Source of the DNA: Flavobacteriaceae bacterium
Lineage (GTDB): Bacteria > Bacteroidota > Bacteroidia > Flavobacteriales > Flavobacteriaceae
Direction of reading: 5' to 3'
DNA: 14,109 bases
NCBI GenBank assembly: GCA_023254815.1
Contig: JALRKI010000001.1
Span: 1 to 14,109, forward strand
A model generated the notes under the pieces. That model saw only the letters and a program-made list of their open reading frames with translations, searched no databases and was not told where the DNA came from. The position numbers and the translations under genes were made by a program. Positions 1-6,792 of the stretch are shown piece by piece (position 1 is the stretch's first letter; the number at the start of each line of letters is the position of its first letter).

Positions 1-863
1 AGTATGCAAAGCAAGCTTTCTACAATGGTGACCCAAAATATTACGACCTTCCAACAGCCCAAGAGAGCAATTTTATTATGAGTTACCTCAAAAAAGGAAG
101 TAATCAAATGGATCTTTTGAAAAGCTTTGTCAGTCCCGATGGCCGAATGGCCAGGATTACAGTTTTTATCAAAGATGAAGGCATAGATCAACTGGAAGGC
201 ATTGAGGTAGGTCTTCGCAATCAAATAGAAAATATTTTTCCAAGTGAACGTTATAACGTCACCATTACTGGAAAGGCCTATATGTTTGAGAAAGGAACAA
301 AATATTTGGTTCAAAATCTATTGATTTCTCTGTCCCTGGCCATTGTGCTGATTGCACTTTTCATCGCTTACATGTTCAGATCACTTAGAATGATTTTGAT
401 TTCTTTAATTCCGAACGTCATTCCACTCATCATCACGGCGGGCCTTATGGGCTATTTGGGTGTGCCTATAAAACCGTCCACAGTATTGGTGTTTAGTATT
501 GCCTTTGGTATTTCAGTCGATGACACCATTCATTTCTTGGCCAAATACCGACAAGAACTAAAGAGTCATAGGTGGCGAATCAAACGATCGGTGTTTGCTG
601 CGTTACAAGAAACAGGCATCAGCATGCTATATACTTCCGTGGTTTTGTTTTTTGGGTTTTCCGTTTTTCTCACCTCCGATTTTGGTGGCACTGTGGCACT
701 TGGTGCTTTAATTTCAGGAACCCTTCTCGTGGCCATGCTTTCCAATTTATTATTGTTACCAAGCATGCTTCTAACACTTGAAAAATTAATCGCCAACAAA
801 ACTGTTTTACGAGAACCAACAATAAAAATTATTCCAGACGAAGACGATGGGGCAGACAGTTAA
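1..863 (+). CDS. RND/MMPL-family membrane transporter, C-terminal part (5' end outside window)
   Basis: The reading frame is open from the window edge (first full codon at 3) to the TAA at 861-863, giving about 286 residues of the C-terminal half of a larger protein; the ATG at 78 is internal. The visible part has a short periplasmic piece, then about five hydrophobic helices. These include a long paired-helix block (roughly visible residues 103-170) and the motif GISVDDTIHFL, the acidic pair in the transmembrane core typical of RND/MMPL or SSD-like exporters. A helix-rich stretch and a short acidic tail (PDEDDGADS) follow. Family knowledge: such proteins are proton-driven exporters of lipids or hydrophobic compounds in the inner membrane. 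The substrate cannot be told from sequence. asnS follows 42 bp downstream on the same strand and may be read from its own promoter. Confidence 0.85.
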   Translation, partial: YAKQAFYNGDPKYYDLPTAQESNFIMSYLKKGSNQMDLLKSFVSPDGRMARITVFIKDEGIDQLEGIEVGLRNQIENIFPSERYNVTITGKAYMFEKGTKYLVQNLLISLSLAIVLIALFIAYMFRSLRMILISLIPNVIPLIITAGLMGYLGVPIKPSTVLVFSIAFGISVDDTIHFLAKYRQELKSHRWRIKRSVFAALQETGISMLYTSVVLFFGFSVFLTSDFGGTVALGALISGTLLVAMLSNLLLLPSMLLTLEKLIANKTVLREPTIKIIPDEDDGADS

Positions 864-878
864 TTTATTTCAATCTGC

Positions 879-886
879 TATCTTTA
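879..886 (+). promoter_or_regulatory. Possible Bacteroidota -7 element for asnS
   Basis: TATCTTTA matches 7 of 8 positions of the Bacteroidota -7 consensus TAnnTTTG and lies 19 bp before the asnS ATG, as expected for a short leader. No convincing -33 TTTG is seen at the usual spacing, so this is weak evidence. Confidence 0.25.
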
Positions 887-905
887 CACAGAAAAACAGC
901 CAACC

Positions 906-2339
906 ATGAAGCATCACGCTATTGCTACCATTCTAGACAAGTGCCCAACTCCTTCCGAAATTCTGGTTAAGGGGTGGGTAAGAACTTTCAGAGGCAATCG
1001 CTTTATTGCCCTCAATGACGGTTCTACTCTGAGAAATTTACAGTGCGTGCTTGATTTCGAAAATACAGAGTCTAGTTTACTAAAGCGTGTTACGACAGGA
1101 GCTGCAATTTCCGTAATAGGAACTCTAGTTGAAAGTCAAGGTGCGGGACAAAGCGTTGAAGTCCAAGTCAATCAATTGGAAATACTTGGAGATTCGGATG
1201 CCGATTTGTACCCCATCCAACCCAAGAAGCACTCGTTTGAATTCCTAAGGGAAAACGCTCATTTGCGGGTGCGCACCAATACATTTGGTGCCGTAATGAG
1301 ACTGCGATCCGCCTTAGCGTTTTCGGTACATCGTTATTTCAATGAAAATGGATTTTTCAATTTACACTCGCCTATCATAACGGGAAGCGATGCTGAAGGA
1401 GCCGGAGAATTGTTCAGAGTCAGTCAACTCGATCCCAATTCCCCACCTCGTGACGAGCATGGAAAAGTAGATTTTTCAAAAGATTTTTTTGGCAAAGAAA
1501 CTCATCTCACCGTTTCAGGACAATTGGAGGCCGAAACCTATGCTATGGCATTGGGGAAGGTTTACACTTTTGGACCGACTTTTAGGGCCGAAAATTCTAA
1601 TACCGCCAGACACCTTGCAGAATTTTGGATGATTGAACCTGAGGTTGCCTTTATGGATTTGGCAGGAAACATGGATTTGGCCGAAGACTTTTTAAAATTT
1701 GTTATCAAAGATATGCTTGAGAATCACTCAGAAGACCTAGCCTTTTTGGAAGATCGACTGATTCAAGAAGATAAGTCAAAACCCGAACGCGATCGAAATG
1801 GCATGACCTTGACCGATAAATTAAAATTTGTTGTTGAGAATAACTTTACCCGATTGAGTTATACCGAAGCTATTGACATATTGAAAAATTCAAAGCCTAA
1901 CAAGAAAAAGATATTCAAATATCCTATTGACGAATGGGGTGCCGATTTGCAAAGCGAACACGAGCGTTACTTGGTCGAAAAACATTTTGAAACTCCGGTA
2001 ATTCTGTTCGATTATCCAGCCAAAATTAAGGCGTTTTACATGCGCCTGAACGATGATCAAAAAACAGTAAGAGCCATGGACATTCTTTTTCCCGGCATTG
2101 GCGAAATGGTTGGAGGTTCCCAAAGAGAAGAGCGTCTCGATGTTCTGGAATCTAAAATCACCGCAATGGGAATTCCTCACCAAGACTTAGACTGGTATTT
2201 AGACCTTAGGAGATTTGGCACTGCCGTTCATTCAGGTTTTGGTCTAGGATTCGAAAGGTTGGTAATGTTCGTCACAGGCATGAGCAATATTAGAGATGTC
2301 ATCCCGTTTCCTAGAACCCCAGGAAATGCCGATTTTTAG
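906..2339 (+). CDS. asnS: Asparaginyl-tRNA synthetase
   Basis: Cytoplasmic class IIb aminoacyl-tRNA synthetase that charges tRNA-Asn with asparagine using ATP. The 477 residues fit the usual bacterial length of about 465-480. An N-terminal OB-fold anticodon-binding domain spans roughly residues 18-100. The catalytic domain follows, with class II motif 2 around residues 222-246 (FRAENSNTARHLAEFWM) and motif 3 around 444-451 (GFGLGFER) followed by NIRDVIPFPR. The bacterial AspRS GAD insertion domain is absent, and the C-terminal PFPRTPG is characteristic of AsnRS, which argues against aspartyl-tRNA synthetase. The start at 906 leaves an intact OB fold with no overlap to the transporter gene upstream. 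rpoN follows 68 bp downstream. Confidence 0.97.
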   Translation: MKHHAIATILDKCPTPSEILVKGWVRTFRGNRFIALNDGSTLRNLQCVLDFENTESSLLKRVTTGAAISVIGTLVESQGAGQSVEVQVNQLEILGDSDADLYPIQPKKHSFEFLRENAHLRVRTNTFGAVMRLRSALAFSVHRYFNENGFFNLHSPIITGSDAEGAGELFRVSQLDPNSPPRDEHGKVDFSKDFFGKETHLTVSGQLEAETYAMALGKVYTFGPTFRAENSNTARHLAEFWMIEPEVAFMDLAGNMDLAEDFLKFVIKDMLENHSEDLAFLEDRLIQEDKSKPERDRNGMTLTDKLKFVVENNFTRLSYTEAIDILKNSKPNKKKIFKYPIDEWGADLQSEHERYLVEKHFETPVILFDYPAKIKAFYMRLNDDQKTVRAMDILFPGIGEMVGGSQREERLDVLESKITAMGIPHQDLDWYLDLRRFGTAVHSGFGLGFERLVMFVTGMSNIRDVIPFPRTPGNADF

Positions 2340-2383
2340 ACCCTTCTACAGTATTCATTGTTATGGATAACGGTTTCATTTAC

Positions 2384-2391
2384 TAACTTTA
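2384..2391 (+). promoter_or_regulatory. Possible Bacteroidota -7 element for rpoN
   Basis: TAACTTTA matches TAnnTTTG at 7 of 8 positions and ends 16 bp before the rpoN ATG. A TTG at 2358-2360 is a candidate -33 element, but the 23 bp spacing is longer than the usual 17-20. The imperfect fit keeps confidence low. Confidence 0.27.
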
Positions 2392-2407
2392 TACCCAACC
2401 CAATTTC

Positions 2408-3865
2408 ATGCTCAAACAATATCTACATCTCAAGCAAATGCAAAAATTGTCTCCTCAGCAAATCCAGCTGATGAAGATGATCAAATTGCCGACGCTTGAC
2501 TTTGAGCAACGCATCAAGCAAGAATTAGAGGAGAATCCTGCCCTTGAAATTGGTAAGGAAAATGATACTTTCGAGGAACAAGACAATTATGACGATTCGC
2601 CTGACTATGACGACAACGATCACATCAATGCCGATGATATTAACGTGGATGAATATTTGAGCGACGATGACATCCCTGAGTATCGCACCAAGTCCAACAA
2701 TTACAGTGAAGATGATCAACAAAAAACTATCCCTATCGTCGCTGAAACTTCACTTTCTCAACATTTAATCAATCAATTGTATGGATTTAGGTTTGAGTCC
2801 ATTGAGCTCGATATTGCGGAGTTTTTAGTAGGCAGTATTGATGACAGCGGATACATAAGACGCGATCTCAGTCAAATAGTTGATGACCTTGCTTTTACGC
2901 AGAACATCATGGTGGAGTTGGACGTAGTTGAACAGGTTCTCAAGCGCATTCAACAACTTGACCCAAGTGGAGTCGGAGCAAGAGACTTGCAAGAATGCTT
3001 GAGTATTCAACTACAAAGAAAGACCAGAAGCAAGGATCAGGATACCGCACTTTTGATCATAGACAATCATTTTGACCTGTTTTCAAAAAAGCATTATGAC
3101 AAATTGATGTCAAAATTGGAACTGACCCCAGAGCAACTCAAATCTGCAATTTCAGAAATCGAACGCCTCAACCCTAAACCAGGGAGTTCTTTTGCTGGAC
3201 AAAACAAAAATATTGAGCAAATTGTCCCCGATTTTACTTTAAAAATAGTGGATGGAGAATTGGACCTAAAACTCAACGGCCGCAATGCCCCTGAGCTTCA
3301 CATCTCTCATGCCTATAATGAAATGCTTAAAGGATATAAAGCGTCGGTTGACAAATCGAAGGCACAACAGGATGCCGTCATGTTTATCAAGCAAAAACTC
3401 GATGCCGCTAAGTGGTTCATCGACGCCGTTCAGCAACGTCAGCAAACTCTTATGCTAACCATGAGCGCAATTATGACTCATCAAAAAGAATACTTCTTGT
3501 CTGGAGATGATAGAGATTTGAAACCAATGATTCTCAAGGATATTGCAGATGAAATTGGCATGGATGTGTCTACCGTGTCAAGAGTGGCCAATGGAAAATA
3601 TGTCGACACGCCCTATGGCACTAAGATTCTGAAAAGCTTCTTTAGTGAATCCATGACTAACGATCAAGGTGAAGAGGTTTCAACTCGCGAAATCAAGAGC
3701 ATTCTCAAGACCTTGGTTGAACAAGAGGACAAAAAAAAGCCAATTACAGATGAACAATTGGCAATTGAATTAAAAAATGAAGGCTACCCCATTGCAAGAC
3801 GTACCGTCGCAAAGTATCGAGAACAGTTGGAGATTCCTGTCGCCAGATTGCGAAAACAATTATAG
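2408..3865 (+). CDS. rpoN: RNA polymerase sigma-54 factor
   Basis: Sigma-54 directs RNA polymerase to -24/-12 promoters and needs AAA+ enhancer-binding activators to open DNA. Region I (residues about 1-48) is the Gln/Leu-rich activator-responsive segment, with LSPQQIQLMK and the ELEENPALE motif. Region II (about 50-106) is strongly acidic and of low complexity (runs of Asp/Glu with Asn/Tyr), as usual for the variable linker. The core-binding region follows. A helix-turn-helix lies near 374-412 (DIADEIGMDVSTVSRVANGK), and the diagnostic RpoN box ARRTVAKYRE is at 463-472, close to the C-terminus. Length 485 is normal. No enhancer-binding protein, HPF/YhbH or PTS-Ntr gene is adjacent; instead a membrane-protein frame begins directly after the stop. 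Identification is secure; the regulon is unknown from this window. Confidence 0.98.
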   Translation: MLKQYLHLKQMQKLSPQQIQLMKMIKLPTLDFEQRIKQELEENPALEIGKENDTFEEQDNYDDSPDYDDNDHINADDINVDEYLSDDDIPEYRTKSNNYSEDDQQKTIPIVAETSLSQHLINQLYGFRFESIELDIAEFLVGSIDDSGYIRRDLSQIVDDLAFTQNIMVELDVVEQVLKRIQQLDPSGVGARDLQECLSIQLQRKTRSKDQDTALLIIDNHFDLFSKKHYDKLMSKLELTPEQLKSAISEIERLNPKPGSSFAGQNKNIEQIVPDFTLKIVDGELDLKLNGRNAPELHISHAYNEMLKGYKASVDKSKAQQDAVMFIKQKLDAAKWFIDAVQQRQQTLMLTMSAIMTHQKEYFLSGDDRDLKPMILKDIADEIGMDVSTVSRVANGKYVDTPYGTKILKSFFSESMTNDQGEEVSTREIKSILKTLVEQEDKKKPITDEQLAIELKNEGYPIARRTVAKYREQLEIPVARLRKQL

Positions 3866-3866
3866 T

Positions 3867-4457
3867 TTGAAACTGACCTTTCATGTCGTATCGAGGTTGT
3901 TTCATCCTATCATAATTCCCCTTTATGGTACCTTGTCGTATTGTCACTATTCGTTTGAAAAGATTGAGTCTCCTCTCAAATTGTTGACTTTTGTAGCTGG
4001 GATTACCTTTCTAGTTCCATTGGTTTTTTATTATTTACTCAAAAGAAAAGGTAAAGTGTCCACTTCAAGCTTACCTCAAATCAAAGAACGGCAGATTCCA
4101 CTATTGATAAACACCTTCCTACTTTCCATATCAGCGGTTGTTATCGACCAATATCCCTACCTGGAACTTAGGGATTGGTTTGTTCTATTGGCCATCCAGA
4201 ATTTGTCCGCCTTCGCCATGCTGTGGATACCATTTAAAACAAGTATTCATTTATTTAACAATATGTCATTGGTTTTATTTTTGGCCTTGCTTCCCCTTAG
4301 TTTGTCAACCACTTTAGGTCTATTCGTTGCGGTTGTATGGATAAGTTTGATTTGCGTAGCCAGATTGGTTCTCAAGGCTCACCGACCTATAGAATTACTT
4401 GTAGGTGGGGTTTTGGCTCTTAGTGTACATGCTGTTTACTTCTGGTGTGTAGCTTAA
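3867..4457 (+). CDS. Small multi-pass membrane protein, degenerate PAP2-like, unknown function
   Basis: A hydrophobic protein of about 196 residues with roughly five or six membrane helices. I chose the TTG at 3867, one base after the rpoN stop. It gives an N-terminus (KLTFHVVSRLFHPIIIPLYG) that matches, from memory, a Bacteroidota family starting with an ...FHPLLIPTYG-type segment. The only in-frame ATG (3777) would overlap rpoN by 89 bp. The C-terminal ARLVLKAHRPIE (about 165-176) resembles the third PAP2 phosphatase motif (SRxxxxxHxxxD) with Glu at the Asp position. KTSIH (124-128) and KERQIP (73-78) may be remnants of the other two. Such proteins are often labelled PAP2/PA-phosphatase-like; catalytic activity is doubtful here. 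Its position suggests translational coupling with rpoN. Its TAA overlaps the convergent beta-barrel gene. Confidence 0.75.
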   Translation: MKLTFHVVSRLFHPIIIPLYGTLSYCHYSFEKIESPLKLLTFVAGITFLVPLVFYYLLKRKGKVSTSSLPQIKERQIPLLINTFLLSISAVVIDQYPYLELRDWFVLLAIQNLSAFAMLWIPFKTSIHLFNNMSLVLFLALLPLSLSTTLGLFVAVVWISLICVARLVLKAHRPIELLVGGVLALSVHAVYFWCVA

Positions 4458-5158
4458 AGGATGTAGAGAATAAGACCCAATTTAAGTTTACTCATGTCGG
4501 CAGGAGCTCCATTACTCATGGCTTCTTTTGTGAACATTTTGTTGAGCCCATAGTAGATGCTCAAATTGAACTGTGCGTACCCCAAACTTAGGGTTGGGCC
4601 ATACTGCCAAGTCTCCAACCCAATTTGAGAAGTATATTTTAGTTCCTCACTGTTAAACTTAAATGATGCTCTATTAGATAAAATCTTGCTCAGTCGGAAG
4701 CCCGGGTAAATTCTAAAAAACTTATCTTCGGATGGTGTAGCATTTCGCCAGCGAAATTCAAAAGGAACAGATAAGGCGTGAGTGACCAATTTGTTGCTGT
4801 CAAAATCGTTGAGTGACAATACGCTGTAATTCAATTGATTATTGGAGTCTTTAGAGATTTGTATGTTGTGATTCAAATAGTCTAATTCGTAGCCCAAACC
4901 AATACCTATCGACCACCGTCTATTTTTTGAAATTGGCATATCTCTTATCACCCCCAATTGAATCCCTCCTGACAAGCCATATTGAGCAACTCCCGATGGC
5001 TCATTGTTCAATAAATTATACTGAAATCCCACAAAGAATTGATCCTCTCGAAAAAGACTGTCAACCTCTCTGGATACCGATTGGCTGTAGCCAAGAGATA
5101 GCCAAGTCTCACAAAGTATCGACAAAAAGATGAAGGGTTTGACTAAGGATTTTTTCAT
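4454..5158 (-). CDS. Outer-membrane beta-barrel protein (PorT-like, 'porin family')
   Basis: A 234-residue exported protein. The N-terminus has a Sec signal peptide (MKKS, hydrophobic core to about residue 22, likely cleavage after GYSQ near 26). The mature part starts with VDSLFREDQFF and continues with alternating polar/hydrophobic strands rich in Gly, Tyr and Phe (for example WSIGIGLGYELDYL). It ends in a hydrophobic strand, KLKLGLILYIL, as outer-membrane barrels do. It fits the Bacteroidota outer-membrane beta-barrel / PorT-like group, often annotated porin family protein. Cys16 does not sit in a good lipobox, so a lipoprotein is unlikely. It is last in the exbB-exbD set, so I infer it is the outer-membrane partner or client of that motor. 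A true T9SS PorT role cannot be claimed. A terminator-like hairpin lies just before it. Confidence 0.82.
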   Translation of the reverse strand: MKKSLVKPFIFLSILCETWLSLGYSQSVSREVDSLFREDQFFVGFQYNLLNNEPSGVAQYGLSGGIQLGVIRDMPISKNRRWSIGIGLGYELDYLNHNIQISKDSNNQLNYSVLSLNDFDSNKLVTHALSVPFEFRWRNATPSEDKFFRIYPGFRLSKILSNRASFKFNSEELKYTSQIGLETWQYGPTLSLGYAQFNLSIYYGLNKMFTKEAMSNGAPADMSKLKLGLILYIL

Positions 5159-5170
5159 TGAAAATGTTTG

Positions 5171-5199
5171 AAAAAAAAAAGCACCCCAAAATGGCGTGC
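5171..5199 (-). terminator. Terminator-like hairpin between second exbD and beta-barrel gene
   Basis: On the - strand, GCACGCC - ATTTT - GGGGTGC forms a 7-position stem with one G/G mismatch, followed directly by ten T residues. This is a textbook intrinsic-terminator shape. It begins about 24 bp after the exbD stop and its T tract ends 12 bp before the beta-barrel start codon. It may therefore act as a partial terminator or attenuator and not as an operon end. Confidence 0.65.
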
Positions 5200-5222
5200 C
5201 TTTTGTTGATTATAATTTAGTA

Positions 5223-5702
5223 CTAAAAATTATTAGTCACATCCCCTTGGCGGGTTGTGTAGTTGATTTTTAAGGCGTTTACCTTTCTCAATTCTTGCTT
5301 GATGTCACTAACAATGCCCATACCAGCTTTCTTGTCTACTTTCAATGCAGTAATCAGAAAAGGAACCAATTCTTCACGTTTGGAAGCGCGTTCTGCTGCC
5401 ACAAAAGCGGCAATGTCACTTACCTCAGCAAATTTGTCATTCAATTGAATTCGAGCCTCTTTACCATACTGTTGAGCATAATTTCTACTAGGTTTACCCG
5501 CGTAGATATACATGATTAAATCCTTTTTACCGAGTTTTTCAACTTGGTCTGCGCTTGGCAAACTATTCTCGATTTTTAAAGTATTTTCACGCATGACCGT
5601 CGCAACCATAAAGAAGAACAACAGCATAAATACAATGTCCGGTAAAGAAGCGGTTGAAATGGCTGGGAGCTCTCCTCCTGTTTTCTTTTTAAATTTTGGC
5701 AT
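5223..5702 (-). CDS. exbD: ExbD/TolR-family biopolymer transport protein (second copy)
   Basis: A 159-residue inner-membrane motor subunit that uses the proton gradient together with ExbB/TolQ. It has a short basic cytoplasmic N-terminus (MPKFKKKTGG), then one transmembrane helix from about 20 to 38 carrying the conserved proton-pathway Asp at residue 22 (LPDIVFMLLFFF). A periplasmic domain (about 40-159) follows, ending in the usual ExbD fold with VDKKAGMGIVSDIKQELRKV. It starts 11 bp after the stop of the other exbD, so the two are almost certainly co-transcribed and may form a heterodimer. Length is typical. The two ExbDs differ in the periplasmic domain, so they are not a recent duplication. 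The terminator-like hairpin follows. Confidence 0.93.
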   Translation of the reverse strand: MPKFKKKTGGELPAISTASLPDIVFMLLFFFMVATVMRENTLKIENSLPSADQVEKLGKKDLIMYIYAGKPSRNYAQQYGKEARIQLNDKFAEVSDIAAFVAAERASKREELVPFLITALKVDKKAGMGIVSDIKQELRKVNALKINYTTRQGDVTNNF

Positions 5703-5713
5703 CTTATTAAGTT

Positions 5714-6319
5714 TTATTGTACTTCAGACAGTTTTTGAGGGTATTCTATTTTTATCTGCTCAATAACTTCTTTCAATTTAGTTTTGTTACCACCCCAATT
5801 CACATTGTTGTAGTTACTTTCCATTTCTACGAAATTCATGTTTCCCAATCCTTTGGCAGGGCCCAGTTCCAGCGCACGACGGTTTCGGAGCTCATTGTAA
5901 GCTGCAACCAATTCATTTTGTACCGAAATGTAGACACCATAGGTGGTTTCTCTATCGTTTTTCAATGAAATAATGGCCTTGTCCGGATTGTCAGATGAAG
6001 AAGGGTCTTTAGTGCCATTGCAATAATCGCAAGTACCATCTCCTCCATTATCTAAAAATTTAACTGCCGCTGGTCTCAAGTCTTTCAATTCCATGAGTTC
6101 ATCTTCTACCAATAGCTGGTCTCTACCATTTAGTAAAACTGTAAAAATGTTCTTTTGTTTGATTTTTACATCCTCTGGAGAGTCTTCAATAGGTGGCAAC
6201 TTTCGGCTAATCCCACTATCTGTTTCGATGGTCGTTGTGACCAAGAAAAAGATTAAGAGCAAGAAGGCAATATCTGCCATGGAGCCGGCGTTTACCTCAG
6301 GTGCTGATCGTTTTGCCAT
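5714..6319 (-). CDS. exbD: ExbD/TolR-family protein with CxxC insertion (first copy)
   Basis: A 201-residue ExbD homologue, about 50 residues longer than classical ExbD. The cytoplasmic N-terminus is short (MAKRSAPEVNAGS). The single membrane helix (about 14-31) has the conserved Asp16 (MADIAFLLLIFFLV). The periplasmic domain contains an unusual loop at about 90-114, NGGDGTCDYCNGTKDPSSSD, with Cys97 and Cys100 in a CxxC arrangement that could form a disulphide or bind metal. The segment after it (ISLKNDRETTYGVYISVQNEL) is the usual ExbD helix-strand core. I recall similar cysteine-bearing ExbDs in other Bacteroidota but cannot verify this here. It lies 2 bp after the 4-TM protein gene and 11 bp before the second exbD, a tight operon. 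Family membership is certain; the role of the insertion is unknown. Confidence 0.93.
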   Translation of the reverse strand: MAKRSAPEVNAGSMADIAFLLLIFFLVTTTIETDSGISRKLPPIEDSPEDVKIKQKNIFTVLLNGRDQLLVEDELMELKDLRPAAVKFLDNGGDGTCDYCNGTKDPSSSDNPDKAIISLKNDRETTYGVYISVQNELVAAYNELRNRRALELGPAKGLGNMNFVEMESNYNNVNWGGNKTKLKEVIEQIKIEYPQKLSEVQ

Positions 6320-6321
6320 AA

Positions 6322-6768
6322 CTAATTAATCGATTTTTTGATGCTAGAATACGCCATGGCGCCCATAGCTACAACAGTTAAAATGTAAAACAAATGCAAA
6401 CCTGTGTCTATCCATTTAGACCCACTTGCGGAAAGAATTTCTCCGTCACGCATTTCGGTTTCTACGCCGTCGGACAAAACGAAATAGGTGAACAAAATCA
6501 ACAAGGCAAATACTCCAGTATTAATGGCAAATTTCTTGAGATTGTCCTTGTTTGAAAGTACATTTTTCAAAGTGAAAAATAATACGAATGCAAGAACAAC
6601 GCCCAAAATCAGATAAGCCACATACATGAAAGGAGTCACAAAACTACTTTGAAGATCTTCGGACGCCTCAATGGCATCATCCCCTACAGCAATAATGCGA
6701 GCTAAGAAATAGATAGCAACTACACCTATCAGTCCAATGACAATTTTAAATACTTTTTGAAAATTCAT
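6322..6768 (-). CDS. Conserved-looking four-helix membrane protein in exb cluster, unknown function
   Basis: I do not recognise a named domain. The 148 residues contain four clear hydrophobic segments at about 7-27, 45-67, 80-98 and 122-141. They are joined by short polar loops: an acidic one (GDDAIEASEDLQ) between helices 1 and 2, a basic one (NVLSNKDNLKK) between 2 and 3, and DGVETEMRDGEILSASGSKW between 3 and 4. The positive-inside rule suggests the basic loop and the C-terminal KKSIN face the cytoplasm, so the acidic loop and the loop before helix 4 are periplasmic. It sits between exbB (24 bp upstream) and exbD (2 bp downstream), and this strict position suggests an accessory motor subunit or assembly factor. 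That function is inferred from context only. Confidence 0.85.
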   Translation of the reverse strand: MNFQKVFKIVIGLIGVVAIYFLARIIAVGDDAIEASEDLQSSFVTPFMYVAYLILGVVLAFVLFFTLKNVLSNKDNLKKFAINTGVFALLILFTYFVLSDGVETEMRDGEILSASGSKWIDTGLHLFYILTVVAMGAMAYSSIKKSIN

Positions 6769-6792
6769 GATATTAGTATTTTAGGTGGTTGA

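Noticed and set aside
78..80. ATG at 78 as the real start of the transporter gene
   Set aside because: The frame is open to the window edge and the upstream residues (GDPKYYDLPTAQ) look like periplasmic-domain sequence, so the gene is truncated by the window.
2558..2725. Acidic low-complexity stretch in rpoN as an inserted element
   Set aside because: Sigma-54 region II is normally acidic and variable; this is the expected linker.
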